64,000 nucleotides of DNA from Sophora flavescens (lineage: Eukaryota > Streptophyta > Magnoliopsida > Fabales > Fabaceae). The position numbers were made by a program, and so were the translations under genes. Each line of letters begins with the position of its first letter. Position 1 is the first letter of the stretch. Under the pieces are notes generated by a model. The model saw only the letters and a program-made list of their open reading frames with translations. It did no database searches and had not been told where the DNA came from. The stretch covers positions 64,402,200-64,466,199 of the forward strand of contig CM061065.1 in the NCBI GenBank assembly GCA_030762895.1, written 5' to 3'. Below are positions 10,441-20,219 of the stretch, one piece after another.

Positions 10441-11037
10441 AGACATTCTATAGGGTGCTATGGATATAGGCCTAGTGCCAGGAACTAAGTCTATGGCAAA
10501 CTCCACATCTCTCTCTGGGCGTAGTTCGTAAACATCCCCCGGGAACACTTCAGGAATTTCTCGCACAACAGGCACGCTTTCAACATCAGGAGGGCTCTCG
10601 ACTTCCAGGGAAGATAGCATCATGTACACTTGGGCTTCTTCTTCCATCGAAGCCTTAACTTGGTTGGCAGAGAGAAAGCTAGGATCTCTAGACTCCACTG
10701 GAGTTCCAAAAACTAAGGTTTTATCAAAACAATTCAGAAGGACATGGTTGGAAGATAACCAGTCCATGCCAAGAATAACATCAAGGTCTTTCAGAGGTAA
10801 GCATACAAGATCAACAATAAAGTCTCTACCATCTTTGGTAATAAGGATATTATTGCCAGCATGAGAATTAAGAACAGGTTTATTCGTGGGTGTGGCAACA
10901 TTCAACTCACATTCAAGAAGTGTCACTGGCAATTTAAGACTCTTAGCACATTCATATGTCACAAACGAGTAAGTCGCACCCAAATCAAACAATACAGTCA
11001 AACGAACTTTATTAATGAGGCACATAACTTGGATCAA
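10441..11037 (-). pseudogene. Chromovirus aspartic protease and linker to RT
   Basis: Retroviral-type protease releasing gag-pol products. The active-site block reads VLFDLGATYSFV, where DSGA is usual; the Ser to Leu change next to the catalytic Asp is unusual. VDLVCLPLKDLDVILGMDWL is the conserved second half. The linker ends VREIPEVFPGDVYELRPERD, then IDLVPGTRPISIAPYRM, after which the solo LTR interrupts. The frame is open from about 11037, but upstream a stop separates it from gag. Family assignment is secure; activity is doubtful. Confidence 0.85.
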
Positions 11038-11097
11038 ATCTTCAGATTCGGAGGCCTCGACTCCACTGAGAGTAAAGACTCTCCCTGTGGTCTTCAG

Positions 11098-11937
11098 TCA
11101 GTTGGCTTGAGGCTTCTGACCTTTGCTCGCACTCTGTGGCTCTGACTTTCCTCCCTCACAGTTATGGCTGATGTGGCCATGCTTGCCACACTTGAAGCAG
11201 ATGATGTCTGTCTCCTTGCATTGGGTAGTGAAGTGGTTCTGTCCACACTTGACGCAACGAAGAGGTCTAGAATAGGAAGAATCCCATCTCCTAGACCTGT
11301 CTAAAGAAAATTGAGACTTGTTGCCATCCAACTTGAAGTCCTTGCCAGCTGGAGCGAGATGCGGCTTCCACTTGTTACCCTGATCACTCTTCTTGTTGCT
11401 CTGGTTGTCTGATCCCTTGTTACCGGATTTGTAGGCATCTTCAAAGATCCTACACTTGTTCACTAGAACCGAGAAGACTCGGATCTCCCGGTAGCTGATA
11501 GCATACTTGATCTCTGGATGCAGACCATCCTCAAAGTTCATGCATTTGAAACGATCATCCGTCACATACTAATACAGTGTATAGTAACGTGCGAGCTCCT
11601 CAAACTTAGCCGTATACTCTCCTATCGACATGTTGCCCTGCTTCAGTGCCAGAAATTACATCTGCTTCTTGTCCCTGATGTCTGCCGGGAAGTACTTCTC
11701 GAGGAATCTGTCCTTGAACACAGTCCATGTGATCATAGTACCCTCCGTATGCAAGCACTGACGACAGTTCTCCCACCAATGCTCAGCCTCCTCTGTCAGC
11801 ATTAAAGTCCCAAAGATGACCTTCTGCTGATCGTTGCATCCCATGGCTCGGAAGATCTTCTCGATCTCCCTCATCCACAACAGGGCACCCTCGGGTTCGT
11901 AAGCTCCCTTGAAAGATGGCAGATTGTTCCGCTCCAA
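11098..11937 (-). pseudogene. Chromovirus gag
   Basis: Capsid and nucleocapsid. The first frame (11937-11656) has LPSFKGAYEPEGALLWMREI and KVIFGTLMLTEEAEHWW, WTVFKDRFLEKYFPADIRD, the retrotransposon gag core. A stop (TAA at 11655) is followed by LALKQGNMSIGEYTAKFEEL, another stop, then the frame 11565-11098 with a basic linker and two close Cys/His clusters, CVKCGQNHFTTQC and CFKCGKHGHISHNC. The second is a canonical CCHC knuckle. The gag N-terminus is cut by the LTR starting at 11980. Confidence 0.85.
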
Positions 11938-11979
11938 CTTGTCGAGACCCTGGAACTCAGCTGGTCCCCCATTGTTGTT

Positions 11980-14900
11980 TGTAACACCTTGTTTTTACTG
12001 TTTTTCATTATCGTTAGAATTTTAATTGTTTGTAATTTTTATATTAGATCTAGAAAATGACTTTTTAATAAAATAAAATCATGATTATACTCTACCTTAT
12101 GGTAGAATCTTACGGTAAAAATTTAGGTTTAAAATTCAGACGAAACCCGATCTGTGTTTTAACTGACAGTAAGATTTTACTGAGCAGAAAACATAATTTT
12201 GACCCGAGAATGAAACTGTTTAGATTTTTATTTTATTTCCAACCTAGTGGTTATTTTGAAAATTTTCAAAATAAATAGGTTATTGTACATTATTTGGGCG
12301 AATACTCGACGATCGGGTATCAACGGAATCGAGAACGGATGTGTAGAGACAAAACCCGACGCCGGGTGGATGAGCACAATGAGTCATCTATGATGACTCT
12401 TGGGGGTGAGTCATAGGGGTTAGTCATCTTGCATTAAATGCAAGTAATGATGGTTATATGTGAAAAGTTCAAAATATCCTTAATCCTTCATTGTAATTTC
12501 AAGTGTGCTATGACAACATTTTACCCATTTCTCCCTAGAAACCCACGACCCCAACACCATAAGACACACTTGGTCATTCATTTCTCTCATTTGTTAATGT
12601 TGTTCTTAATCAACTTGAGAAAAAACACAAAGTTCTTCTTCTTGAATTTTCAAAGGAAGTATTAGGTCTTGATCATTTCTTTAAATTCCACAGGTATAGC
12701 CTTATGATCTATGATCATACCTTCACTTTTCATCAAAAGTTTTCTTCTTAAATCCATGATTTCTTCAAGATCAAATTCCTAGATCTAGAATTTCAAATAA
12801 TTCTAGAAAATCATAGAAAAATCATTTTAATATGAGATCAATTTCTATGATCTTCATATGACTTCTATATTCATCATCCAAGAGTTTGAAAAATTTAAAG
12901 ATCCCTAGCTAATTTTTTAAAGCTTGGCCGAACCTAACTCATAAAGGGGTTAGATGGTTTTCTTTCATTTTTAACTTGTTGTTTTGTTGATTGTTCATGG
13001 CTAGGTTTTGGTTGTGCAAAACCTTGAGCTATAGGTGAACATCATCCTCTTCTTGCTTGAGTTTCAAGTGATCAATAAAGGTATGGGGGAGATTACCATC
13101 ATCCTACCTTAGGATAGACATGTTGATGGTTTATTTAGTGTTATTTAGTATAAATGGTCTTGTAAATCATAAGTGTGAAAGTTATGTAATTTATTGTTTT
13201 ATATGTGTGTGATCCTCTTGGAGGATTTGGTTAATGCTTGATGTTGATATATGTTGATTTTGATTCAATGATTTCTAATTGGATACATGATGGTTGTTTA
13301 TTTGATTTAACATGAAAAATTGTCTAACATGATAATTCTTGGGCCATTCGGCCTTGGCTATTTAAATGGGTTGCATGATGATTTAAATTGTTTGAATAAT
13401 TTTTATGAGGAGTGAATGAATATATAAGAATATAGAAATTGGTTTGGATTGATTTGGATGTGTATATTGAAAGATATGATTTTATGAGTCCTTAGGAACT
13501 AAAATGTAATTTCTGAGACTTTCAGTGGCTGCACTGAAATTCTTGTTCTTGTGTGTTAAGATTGTAGTCCTTGATGAGTCAAAACCATATAAATTGGTTT
13601 GGTGTAATTGGATTTATATATAAAAAGTTATAAGTTTTTTTTGTAAAAAATGACCTTTTTGCAATTATTGTAAAATATTTGGGGCAGCAATGTAATTTTT
13701 GGAAAATTTGAGGGCAGCTGTAAAATATTTCTAAAGAAGTTGGTTTGGTACGATTTGAAGTTATAAATAAAAAGTTATAAGGTTTTAAGTGAATAAGGAC
13801 CATTTTGTAATTAATGAAAGTTTAGGGACTAAACAGTAATTTTTGAATATTTATGTAATTGGACACTTAGAAATTGTTTTTCCCGCCTATCAAACTGTTC
13901 TAAAACTCCAAAATGAGTTTTGGACTGTTAGAGTGTAAAATCGTTGAAAAATGAGTTACGCGATTTACAAAATTAACGACATTCGGTCAAATTCTTAGAA
14001 ATTTTATATAAATAGAGTTTTTGATGGAAAATCAGTGTTTCAACATTTTCATATGAGTATTATAACCAAGGAGAGTAATACATTTGAGGTGAACAACCAT
14101 GTTTTCAAAAATATGGCTTTTGGGCCTAAATTCTGTAAAAAGCGGCGAAACCGTTGTTAAACGTTTTTAAGGATTTTTGAGAAAATGTTTTGGAGAAATT
14201 GATACCTATGTATCTTTTATGGAAATTAATCTTGAAAATAGATTTGATTTCATCTAAAGGTGTTGTTTTTAAGTCAAAAGGATTTTAGTCTTCAAAGACA
14301 AGATTTTACGGTAAAATGCAAAAACCTAAGTCAAGAACGACTTAGTGAAAATACGAACGTAATGATTTGTGATGTGGGGTGGAACACTACCTTATGTCAT
14401 AAAGTATGGATAATTCGTTATCCATATTCCATAAAATTTAATGGACTCAGAATGAATTTTTTATTGAAAGCCAAAGAAAAAGGCTCAACTAGAAAAGTAC
14501 AGAGAAATAAATAAATTGGACCCGTGTTCCAATCTCATAATGTGCTAGGATTTGTAATCAAGTATTTTAAGAAAACTTTGCTCAAAGATGAAAGGTTACT
14601 TGAGAAATTTATCTTGATGATTAAGTACCGGTAATTCTGACTTCAGAACATCTATTATCTGTTACAGTACGTTGAAAGGATTCTGATGGAATCAAACTAT
14701 GTTATCCGATGGATGGACGAGAAGAATGCATTTCCGGCAAAGTTTGCTATGTTCTGTAAGGCCGTTGTGCCTAGGAGATTGAGCTAACACTTTAATGCGG
14801 GTGCGAATTCCGTAGTGACGATCTATTGATGCTTGGGGATGTCGGGGGTTAAGAAATACTCTGTGATGTGGTGATCTTGCAATAAACCGACATACTCGAC

Positions 14901-15111
14901 TAGACACTATGTATTTTATGGTAGTGAAGGATGTTCTCGAAAAAGTCTATGTGCACCATGAGGACTGTTGACGCAACTTATTACCAAGGCTAGTGGACTC
15001 CGGAACAATCCTCCGAACCATTCTCTCCGACTGTTTGTTAAAACCATGGTATAGGGAATCAGAAGTCATTCCTCGAGTCTTAGATGTCTTCAATCTTGGG
15101 AAAGCGGTGCC
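11980..15111 (+). repeat. Chromovirus-type LTR (+) and unclassified DNA
   Basis: Starts TGTAACACCTTG at 11980, cutting gag of copy 1. The first several hundred bases match the LTR of the gag-only gypsy element in reverse: 12055-12240 corresponds to about 51110-50990, sharing TTATGGTAGA, CAGACGAAACCCGATCTG and CTGAGCAGAAAA. The end is unclear, with no primer-binding site before 15111. The stretch 14530-15111 is not recognisable. No convincing ORF is present; the short frames here have no family features. Contents beyond 'LTR-like' are inference. Confidence 0.55.
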
Positions 15112-15223
15112 TGTAACACCCTGTTTTTCGCTAAGTGTTTTCCTTAAGTGTGTTTTGTTAAGTTCGTTTGGTTGGTTAAGGGCTTAGTGGAATTTTTGGC
15201 TCAAAAGTCCATTTCTGGTGCAT

Positions 15224-15445
15224 GAGCACGCCCGTGCTCATTAGCCAGCACGCCAGTGTGAAAAGGCTAAAGCGTGTTTCAGTTTTTAAGTTGAGCACGC
15301 CCGTGCTCTATAGTGAGCACGCCCGTGCTCTACAGTGAGCACGTCCGTGCTCAACAGTGAGCACGTCCGTGCTCAACAGTGAGCACGCCCGTGCTCAATG
15401 TGCGGACCGTGTTTCGCTGACGCTAAGTCCAACACGACCGTGCTC
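15224..15445 (+). repeat. 22-bp-pitch array of GAGCACGCCCGTGCTC inverted repeats
   Basis: Five 16-bp inverted repeats start at 15293, 15315, 15337, 15359 and 15381, exactly 22 bp apart. Each has arms GAGCACG/CGTGCTC around CC or TC, with 6-bp spacers TATAGT, TACAGT, AACAGT and AACAGT. Another perfect unit lies at 15224-15239, and decayed units follow up to about 15470. The array ends a few bases before a TATA box (15478), so it occupies the LTR U3. Confidence 0.95.
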
Positions 15446-15477
15446 AAGGGGGAGCACGACCGTAGTTAGGTCCAGCC

Positions 15478-15485
15478 TATATATG
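15478..15485 (+). promoter_or_regulatory. TATA box of chromovirus LTR
   Basis: CCTATATATG directly follows the inverted-repeat array. The - sense relative has TCTATATATAGA (24325-24332) in the matching place, also next to its array. Confidence 0.65.
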
Positions 15486-16550
15486 TTTGGCACAGATCCC
15501 GAGGGTTAACGTGAAACCCTATTTTGTTGGTTACAACAGCCACTGTTGCGACCTAGTGTGCCTCCTTCCCTATTTCCTATTCATCCATTGCTATAATGGA
15601 GTTTTGGAAGCCGGTTGGAAAGCTTGTTTGATCTTTTTCAGTTTAGAGGTAAGGTTCCCTTCCCTTATGGTTTCCTTTCATAATTTTTGAATAGGAAACT
15701 AATGGGTTTGTGTTTGGTTTGGCTAAGGTTAAGTTTATGTTGAGCCGCTTTCGGAACTGAGGGCAGTTTGCTATTAGGAGCTTACGTTGGAGCGACCTTC
15801 AATTCCAGGTATGGGGAGAAGGGTAGTGTATATCATAGGCATTGGGGGTAGTGTAAGGTAAAGTGGTTCCCATGACCCCGGTTTGTTGTGTATGTGTATA
15901 TGATTATAATGATGGTTTGTTTTATTATGATAACATGATCTTGGTTGTTAATATGTTGATTATATGCCTATGTTCATACTACGTTCTTGATGTTTATGTT
16001 GGTTATATGAACCTGATGATATGTTGATGGTTGTTATTGGCATAATGTTGTTGGTTGAATGGTTGATACCATGATTGTGATAATAGTGTTGTTACTATGT
16101 TGATAATGGCGTTTAGTCCTTGAATATGTTGTTAACTGGCTTAGGATTAATTGAATTAATCCCTAAATTTAATTTGCTAAAATTGATGTTGAATGACCGC
16201 GCTGTCGCCACGCGCCAAAAAGAACGAGCGATTATGAAAATAATGCAGTATAGAGCGACAACTCGGATCGTCTCTCAAGGACTCTTTAGGTGTTGTTATT
16301 ATTAACAGAAAATTAGTAAAAGTTAGAAATGGGGGTTTTGAGATTAAAACTAAATTAACAAAACAAATCAAAAACAGAGAAAAGAACAAAGCAGTTTAAG
16401 AAATTAGCAAATAAACAAAAGCGATTAACCTACTGTTCTCAGTTTCCCACTATCATTGGTTCATGCAAATCCTAAGCAGATACTAATCCCCTCCCGGTTG
16501 TAGCAACAATTAACAAACGAAAACCGCCACTACAGATGTATGTTCCTATT

Positions 16551-16696
16551 CCCGAAATAACAAACGGGGTTAAGCTCTCATGAACAAACGAACATGAATG
16601 AACACACGCGAAATAACAAACGCGATTATATATAGGAACATAGCATCACCGAAATGAAACAATACCATACTATATATTCCTGAAATAACAAACAGA
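16551..16696 (-). repeat. Mini-hairpin set with shared loop word, Athila-like LTR
   Basis: Four sites share the word AAATAACAAA (site 2: AACAAACGAA) between short complementary arms: CCCG/CGGG (16551-16568), TCATG/CATGA (16578-16597), CGCG/CGCG (16607-16624) and CCTG/CAGA (16679-16696, imperfect). The set lies downstream of the TATA on the - strand, so it should be in the transcript. The partner LTR has the same sites near 20577-20722. Confidence 0.85.
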
Positions 16697-16926
16697 AACA
16701 TACAGCATTGCATTGAAAAGAGAGAAGCAAATGATCATGGAATACAGAACCTCAAGTGTTAACAGAAACCAATTGCAGTAGATTAATCTAGGAGACTAAT
16801 TCTCCATTACAAAAGTAAAACACAAAGAAAAGAAATAAACTACTGAAAACTACTACTACTGTCTACCAAAGATTAGCCAAAACTGGCTAACTCTGATTTT
16901 TCTTCTTCAGTTCTGCCTAAAACTGC

Positions 16927-16934
16927 TTTATATA
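16927..16934 (-). promoter_or_regulatory. TATA box of Athila-like LTR
   Basis: On the - strand CGTGTATATAAAGCAG lies about 20 bp after the last TCGCCTCGCGA doublet. It is repeated in the 5' LTR at about 20954-20961. Confidence 0.7.
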
Positions 16935-16956
16935 CACGTTTCTGGAATCCAAGTCC

Positions 16957-17268
16957 TCGCGAGGCGAAGCACTGCTCGCGAGGCGAATTATGCGAAAGGT
17001 CTGCAACTCTTTGTCTTCTCGCGAGGCGAGCATATCTTCGCGAGGCGAACTCTTCAAATTCTCAACTGTAACGCCCGTGACCTTCAACGTGCCCAAACCG
17101 TGATGGCTTCTGACTTTCAAGTATTCGCGAGGCGAAGGAATTCTCGCGAGGCGAACGATTCAACTTCAAAACTGCCACGGCCGTGATCTTCAACACGGGT
17201 AAACCGTGATCGTCTCTGACTTTTCAGGCTTGCATGACTCGCGGGGCGAGAAATCCTTCGCGGGGCGA
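16957..17268 (-). repeat. 19-bp-spaced doublets of TCGCGAGGCGA
   Basis: The 11-bp imperfect palindrome TCGC-GAG-GCGA (or GGG centre) starts at 16957/16976, 17019/17038, 17125/17144 and 17239/17258. Every pair is exactly 19 bp apart, and spacer sequences differ. Between doublets are CACGG/CCGTG-type inverted repeats (for example 17176-17215). The array is immediately upstream of the TATA box. Confidence 0.95.
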
Positions 17269-17490
17269 GTGGCTCCAGATTTATTTTATTTTATTTTATT
17301 AACCTGAAAAACAGAAAATAAAAGTAAATACTTTATTCACTCTAAATCAACTAAATTAACTTAAAAACAATTTACAGACTCAAAATATTACTTAAGGACA
17401 ATAAAGTCTAATTTGGGTGAAAATGATATAAAATAAGCACAAAGCCAAGGTCTTTACTAGTTATAAAACCAGTCAAACAGAGGCTCATCA

Positions 17491-17530
17491 AAATACCCCA
17501 AACTTTAAACTTTGCTTGTCCCCAAGCAGA
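17491..17530 (-). promoter_or_regulatory. Polypurine tract region, Athila type
   Basis: On the - strand, GCTTGGGGACAAGCAAAG then TTTAAAGTTTGGGGTATTT runs directly into the LTR start TGATGAGC. This is the second-strand primer site, and its form is typical of the Athila lineage. Confidence 0.75.
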
Positions 17531-18906
17531 CTACACTCAAAAACTTAAAAAGACTAAAGACCTGGCAAGCTCAAAAGATTCAATCAACTTTCGCACAGAT
17601 TTCAAGTAATTTATCAAAATATTTTTCAATGTTCCCCCCTTTCAAACAAAACAATCCCCACAAACATCTATTCTAAACAATTGAGAAATTCATCATTCAA
17701 ACAATCATTAATCTAAGTAGGGGATCTAAGTTACACACAAAAGGGAGATCACCAAAATCAAACAACTGCCTTCCTCACAAGGGAAATTTGTGTTCACTCA
17801 TTCGCTCAGTTTGTGTCAGGCTATCAACAATTCACTCAATTTTCACTTTTAAGAGCACTTCCCATAAATTTGATTTTCATCTCAAAATGATTCCCACAGA
17901 AAACATGCAAGCAACATCAAAAGGTCTTTTATGGGTTGTAATGGGGCCTGGCTAAGGGTAGGATATACAAAGGGAACTAGGCTGAAGACCCTAGGAACTA
18001 AGAGAGCATGAACTTTATTTACACTTTGAAATTCACTCAAGTTCCTTTTCCATTTTTCATTTTGCTTTGGGTGACTACAGCCTCTTTATTTCTTTTAGAC
18101 TTTTTGAAATTTTTGCACTTTTATTTTTTTTTTCATTTTTTTTCTTTTTCTTTTTTTTTTATTTTATATATTTTTTTCTATTATTATTTTTTTCTTTTTC
18201 TCAATCCCAAACAACACATTGCACCGGGTAGCCACCCCAAACTTTAGTTTCTTGCACCCATTCTAAGATTACATGCTCTCCTAATCCTAAGATCGGGTTA
18301 ACATGGTCTTCCAGATTTTTGGGCTTATAACATTAGGTTATCAAGAATTAACAGGCTAATAGGCTCAATGGGGCTAACTAGGGAACATGCATTAGGAATG
18401 GTTATTTTAGGCTAAGTAGCTATTTACAAAGAAAATGCCTAAATCATTTGCTACACACTTATAATCATGCAAACCAAAAAGAGATTCAAGCAAATTCAGG
18501 AAAGTGCAACTTAAAAAGTGATTTCACACAATTTAAAACATGTTGGAGGCTCAAAACCTCACCTGGACATTTTTTTTTTGCAAATTATTTGACAGAGATT
18601 CTATCCCTAGTGTGTGCTTCCTATCACCCCATACTTATCATAAATCATGCCATCATAATAAAATCTCAAAGTTCAGTTTTCAATTACATGGGGATCATTT
18701 TTCAAAAATTTTTCATATCCTAGGGGGAAAACAATCAACACTATCATGCAATCAATCTATGCAAAAATTAATAAAATCCATCAAACTTGCCAATACTAGA
18801 CTTAACACAACTCCTGAGCTTCTCAAATTATTCAGGAGCTTTATTGGAAACAAAACAGAAATAAAGCAAGAAAAAGAAAATTAAAAGAGATAAGGGTTAA
18901 GAAAAC
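17491..18906 (-). other. 3' non-coding interior of the Athila-like element
   Basis: Between the ORF end and the 3' LTR. It contains a long T-rich tract (about 18100-18210, A-rich in the sense strand) and the polypurine region at the LTR border. Short ORFs here are low-complexity and not supported. No protease, RT or integrase motif seen on either strand. Confidence 0.6.
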
Positions 18907-20118
18907 TCATTCAGAGGCGGTTCCACCAGGATCCCACTGCCTGTGATACAGGGCCCACGGAATGCTCAAGTTGCAGTATGGTCCTCCCGGATCCCACGGT
19001 TTACAGCATAAAGATGAGAGCGGGTGCTTGATAATCTTGGTACCTCCACCAGGTGCGGCGGACTTCTCTCTCCTTCGCAGGTCACAGTTGACCTCTCTTT
19101 CAACTTTGTCCATAAAATCCTCCCAATAGAATCGGGGCTCAACCTCTTGGACCGGCCATGGTGCAGAATCCAGAGGTGCAAAGTCCAGAACTTTTGGTTC
19201 CACAGGGGGAAATGGTAAACAGTTAGAAACGGTTACTGGTGCTGCTTCAACTTCTGCAATGTCTTCATTCACTGCATTAACAAATTCATCACCTGCTATA
19301 CACGCAGAAATTTCAGCACACACCAAACAAAGGTTAGAGTTAGTACATATATTACAAGAAAATGAATCAGAAAAATCTACAATGTCTGGAAACTCAGCAA
19401 TTAATTCATCCACCCCATTACTCTCAACACATTCAATTGTTTTACTTGAATCATTTACTCCCAAAGGTTCTTCTTTATCTTCAGGCACGGGGAAGCAGAC
19501 GTCCTCCTGATCCTCCTTTTCTAAGTTTCCTGAAAAAAATAAACCTGCAAAACGATCTGCATTTTCTATTTTTCCTGAAAAGTATAAACCTGTAAAACAT
19601 TCCACACACAAAGCAGTTCCATCACAATAACAAGCATTAGGATCAGGGGATTCAACACATAAATCATCATCAACAGAAACATTATCATCAGAATTATTTT
19701 CAAAAATATTTTCAGGAATAACCATCTGTAAATCCTTATGTTCCTCAAGGGGCTGTGGAGTTAGCATTGCACCTGAGTTGGCGGTAACTTGATCAATTAG
19801 AGCCCACAACTTTTGAGATTCAGCTTGGTCCCTCTGGTACTCAGCCTCCATCTTCTGTTGAAATTCCTCTATCATCCGTTGAGTTTGCTCGGCCATTTGT
19901 TGCCTCATTCCTTCCATATTTGCACTTATCTGTGCAGTCATCTGTTTGCACAGGTCCTCTAGGGGAGGTTCGGAAGGTGCAGAGGTGGGCATTTGGCTAG
20001 GATAGTATGGTGGTGGCTCACTAAAATTAGGATAATACATGCAAGGCGGTGGTTCATAATAAACGTTAGGCAAATATCCATACATGTAATTATCCATGGC
20101 AATCAAACATCCAGACAA
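18907..20118 (-). CDS. Orphan ORF, 403 aa, Pro/Tyr-rich, coiled coil, Cys modules
   Basis: I do not recognise this protein. Residues 8-42 are rich in Tyr/Pro with repeated EPPP and YYP pieces. Residues about 55-115 are Gln/Glu/Met-rich and likely coiled coil (MEGMRQQMAEQTQRMIEEF). The middle is acidic and has two Cys clusters: CYCDGTALCVEC and CNICTNSNLCLVC, the latter a CX2C-X5-CX2C pattern that could bind zinc. The C-terminus is basic then Gly/Pro-rich. It starts about 80 bp after the primer-binding site, the gag position, so a gag-like role is possible, but I see no capsid or CCHC motif. A related copy is at 34632-35867. Open over its full length in a young element. Confidence 0.75.
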   Translation of the reverse strand: MSGCLIAMDNYMYGYLPNVYYEPPPCMYYPNFSEPPPYYPSQMPTSAPSEPPLEDLCKQMTAQISANMEGMRQQMAEQTQRMIEEFQQKMEAEYQRDQAESQKLWALIDQVTANSGAMLTPQPLEEHKDLQMVIPENIFENNSDDNVSVDDDLCVESPDPNACYCDGTALCVECFTGLYFSGKIENADRFAGLFFSGNLEKEDQEDVCFPVPEDKEEPLGVNDSSKTIECVESNGVDELIAEFPDIVDFSDSFSCNICTNSNLCLVCAEISACIAGDEFVNAVNEDIAEVEAAPVTVSNCLPFPPVEPKVLDFAPLDSAPWPVQEVEPRFYWEDFMDKVEREVNCDLRRREKSAAPGGGTKIIKHPLSSLCCKPWDPGGPYCNLSIPWALYHRQWDPGGTASE

Positions 20119-20196
20119 AGCAGACAGAACTAATTAGCAAAGAAATATATTTATTTTTTTCAAAAATTATTTTCTGCTAATAACAACAAACCAGAG

Positions 20197-20214
20197 TCCC
20201 CGGCAACGGCGCCA
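20197..20214 (-). promoter_or_regulatory. Primer-binding site, tRNA-Asp type
   Basis: TGGCGCCGTTGCCGGGGA on the - strand, five bases after the 5' LTR end. This 18-mer is the known Athila-type site complementary to tRNA-Asp. Confidence 0.9.
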
Positions 20215-20219
20215 ATTTT

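Larger units (their letters stand above)
8247..11979 (-). mobile_element. Chromovirus (Tekay/Del-like) gag-PR-RT fragment, copy 1
   Basis: A Ty3/gypsy copy on the - strand: gag (11937-11098), protease (11037-10441), then RT (8881-8247), with a solo LTR (8882-10440) inserted between protease and RT. The flanks of that insertion join in frame across APYRM and LELAKLKEQLEDLMQKQF, the normal protease-RT linker. The copy is truncated at 8247 within RT and at 11979 near the gag N-terminus, where another LTR begins. Its RT overlaps the one at 28060-28486, so two separate copies are present. Confidence 0.85.
16194..17490 (-). repeat. 3' LTR of Athila-like element
   Basis: 1,297 bp; reads TGATGAGC to GCGGTCA on the - strand. 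From its start it holds four doublets of TCGCGAGGCGA (17268-16957), a TATA box (16934-16927) and a set of mini-hairpins with a shared loop (16696-16551). Confidence 0.93.

Noticed and set aside
8877..10445. Clean target-site duplication for the solo LTR at 8882-10440
   Set aside because: Flanks AGATT and AGACA match at only three of five bases; the insertion is supported by the split pol and the TG...CA ends instead.
12081..12665. Small ORFs in 12081-12665
   Set aside because: Inside LTR-like DNA homologous to 50990-51110; no coding signature, and the related LTRs do not keep the frames.
15293..15396. CRISPR-like regular array (16-bp repeats, 22-bp pitch)
   Set aside because: Spacers are only 6 bp and nearly identical, the units are inverted repeats, and the array lies inside a plant LTR with TATA and PBS. 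No cas genes.
18008..18247. 79-residue Phe/Tyr-rich ORF
   Set aside because: Translation of a T-rich low-complexity tract in the antisense of the Athila-like interior; no start context or homologous pattern.
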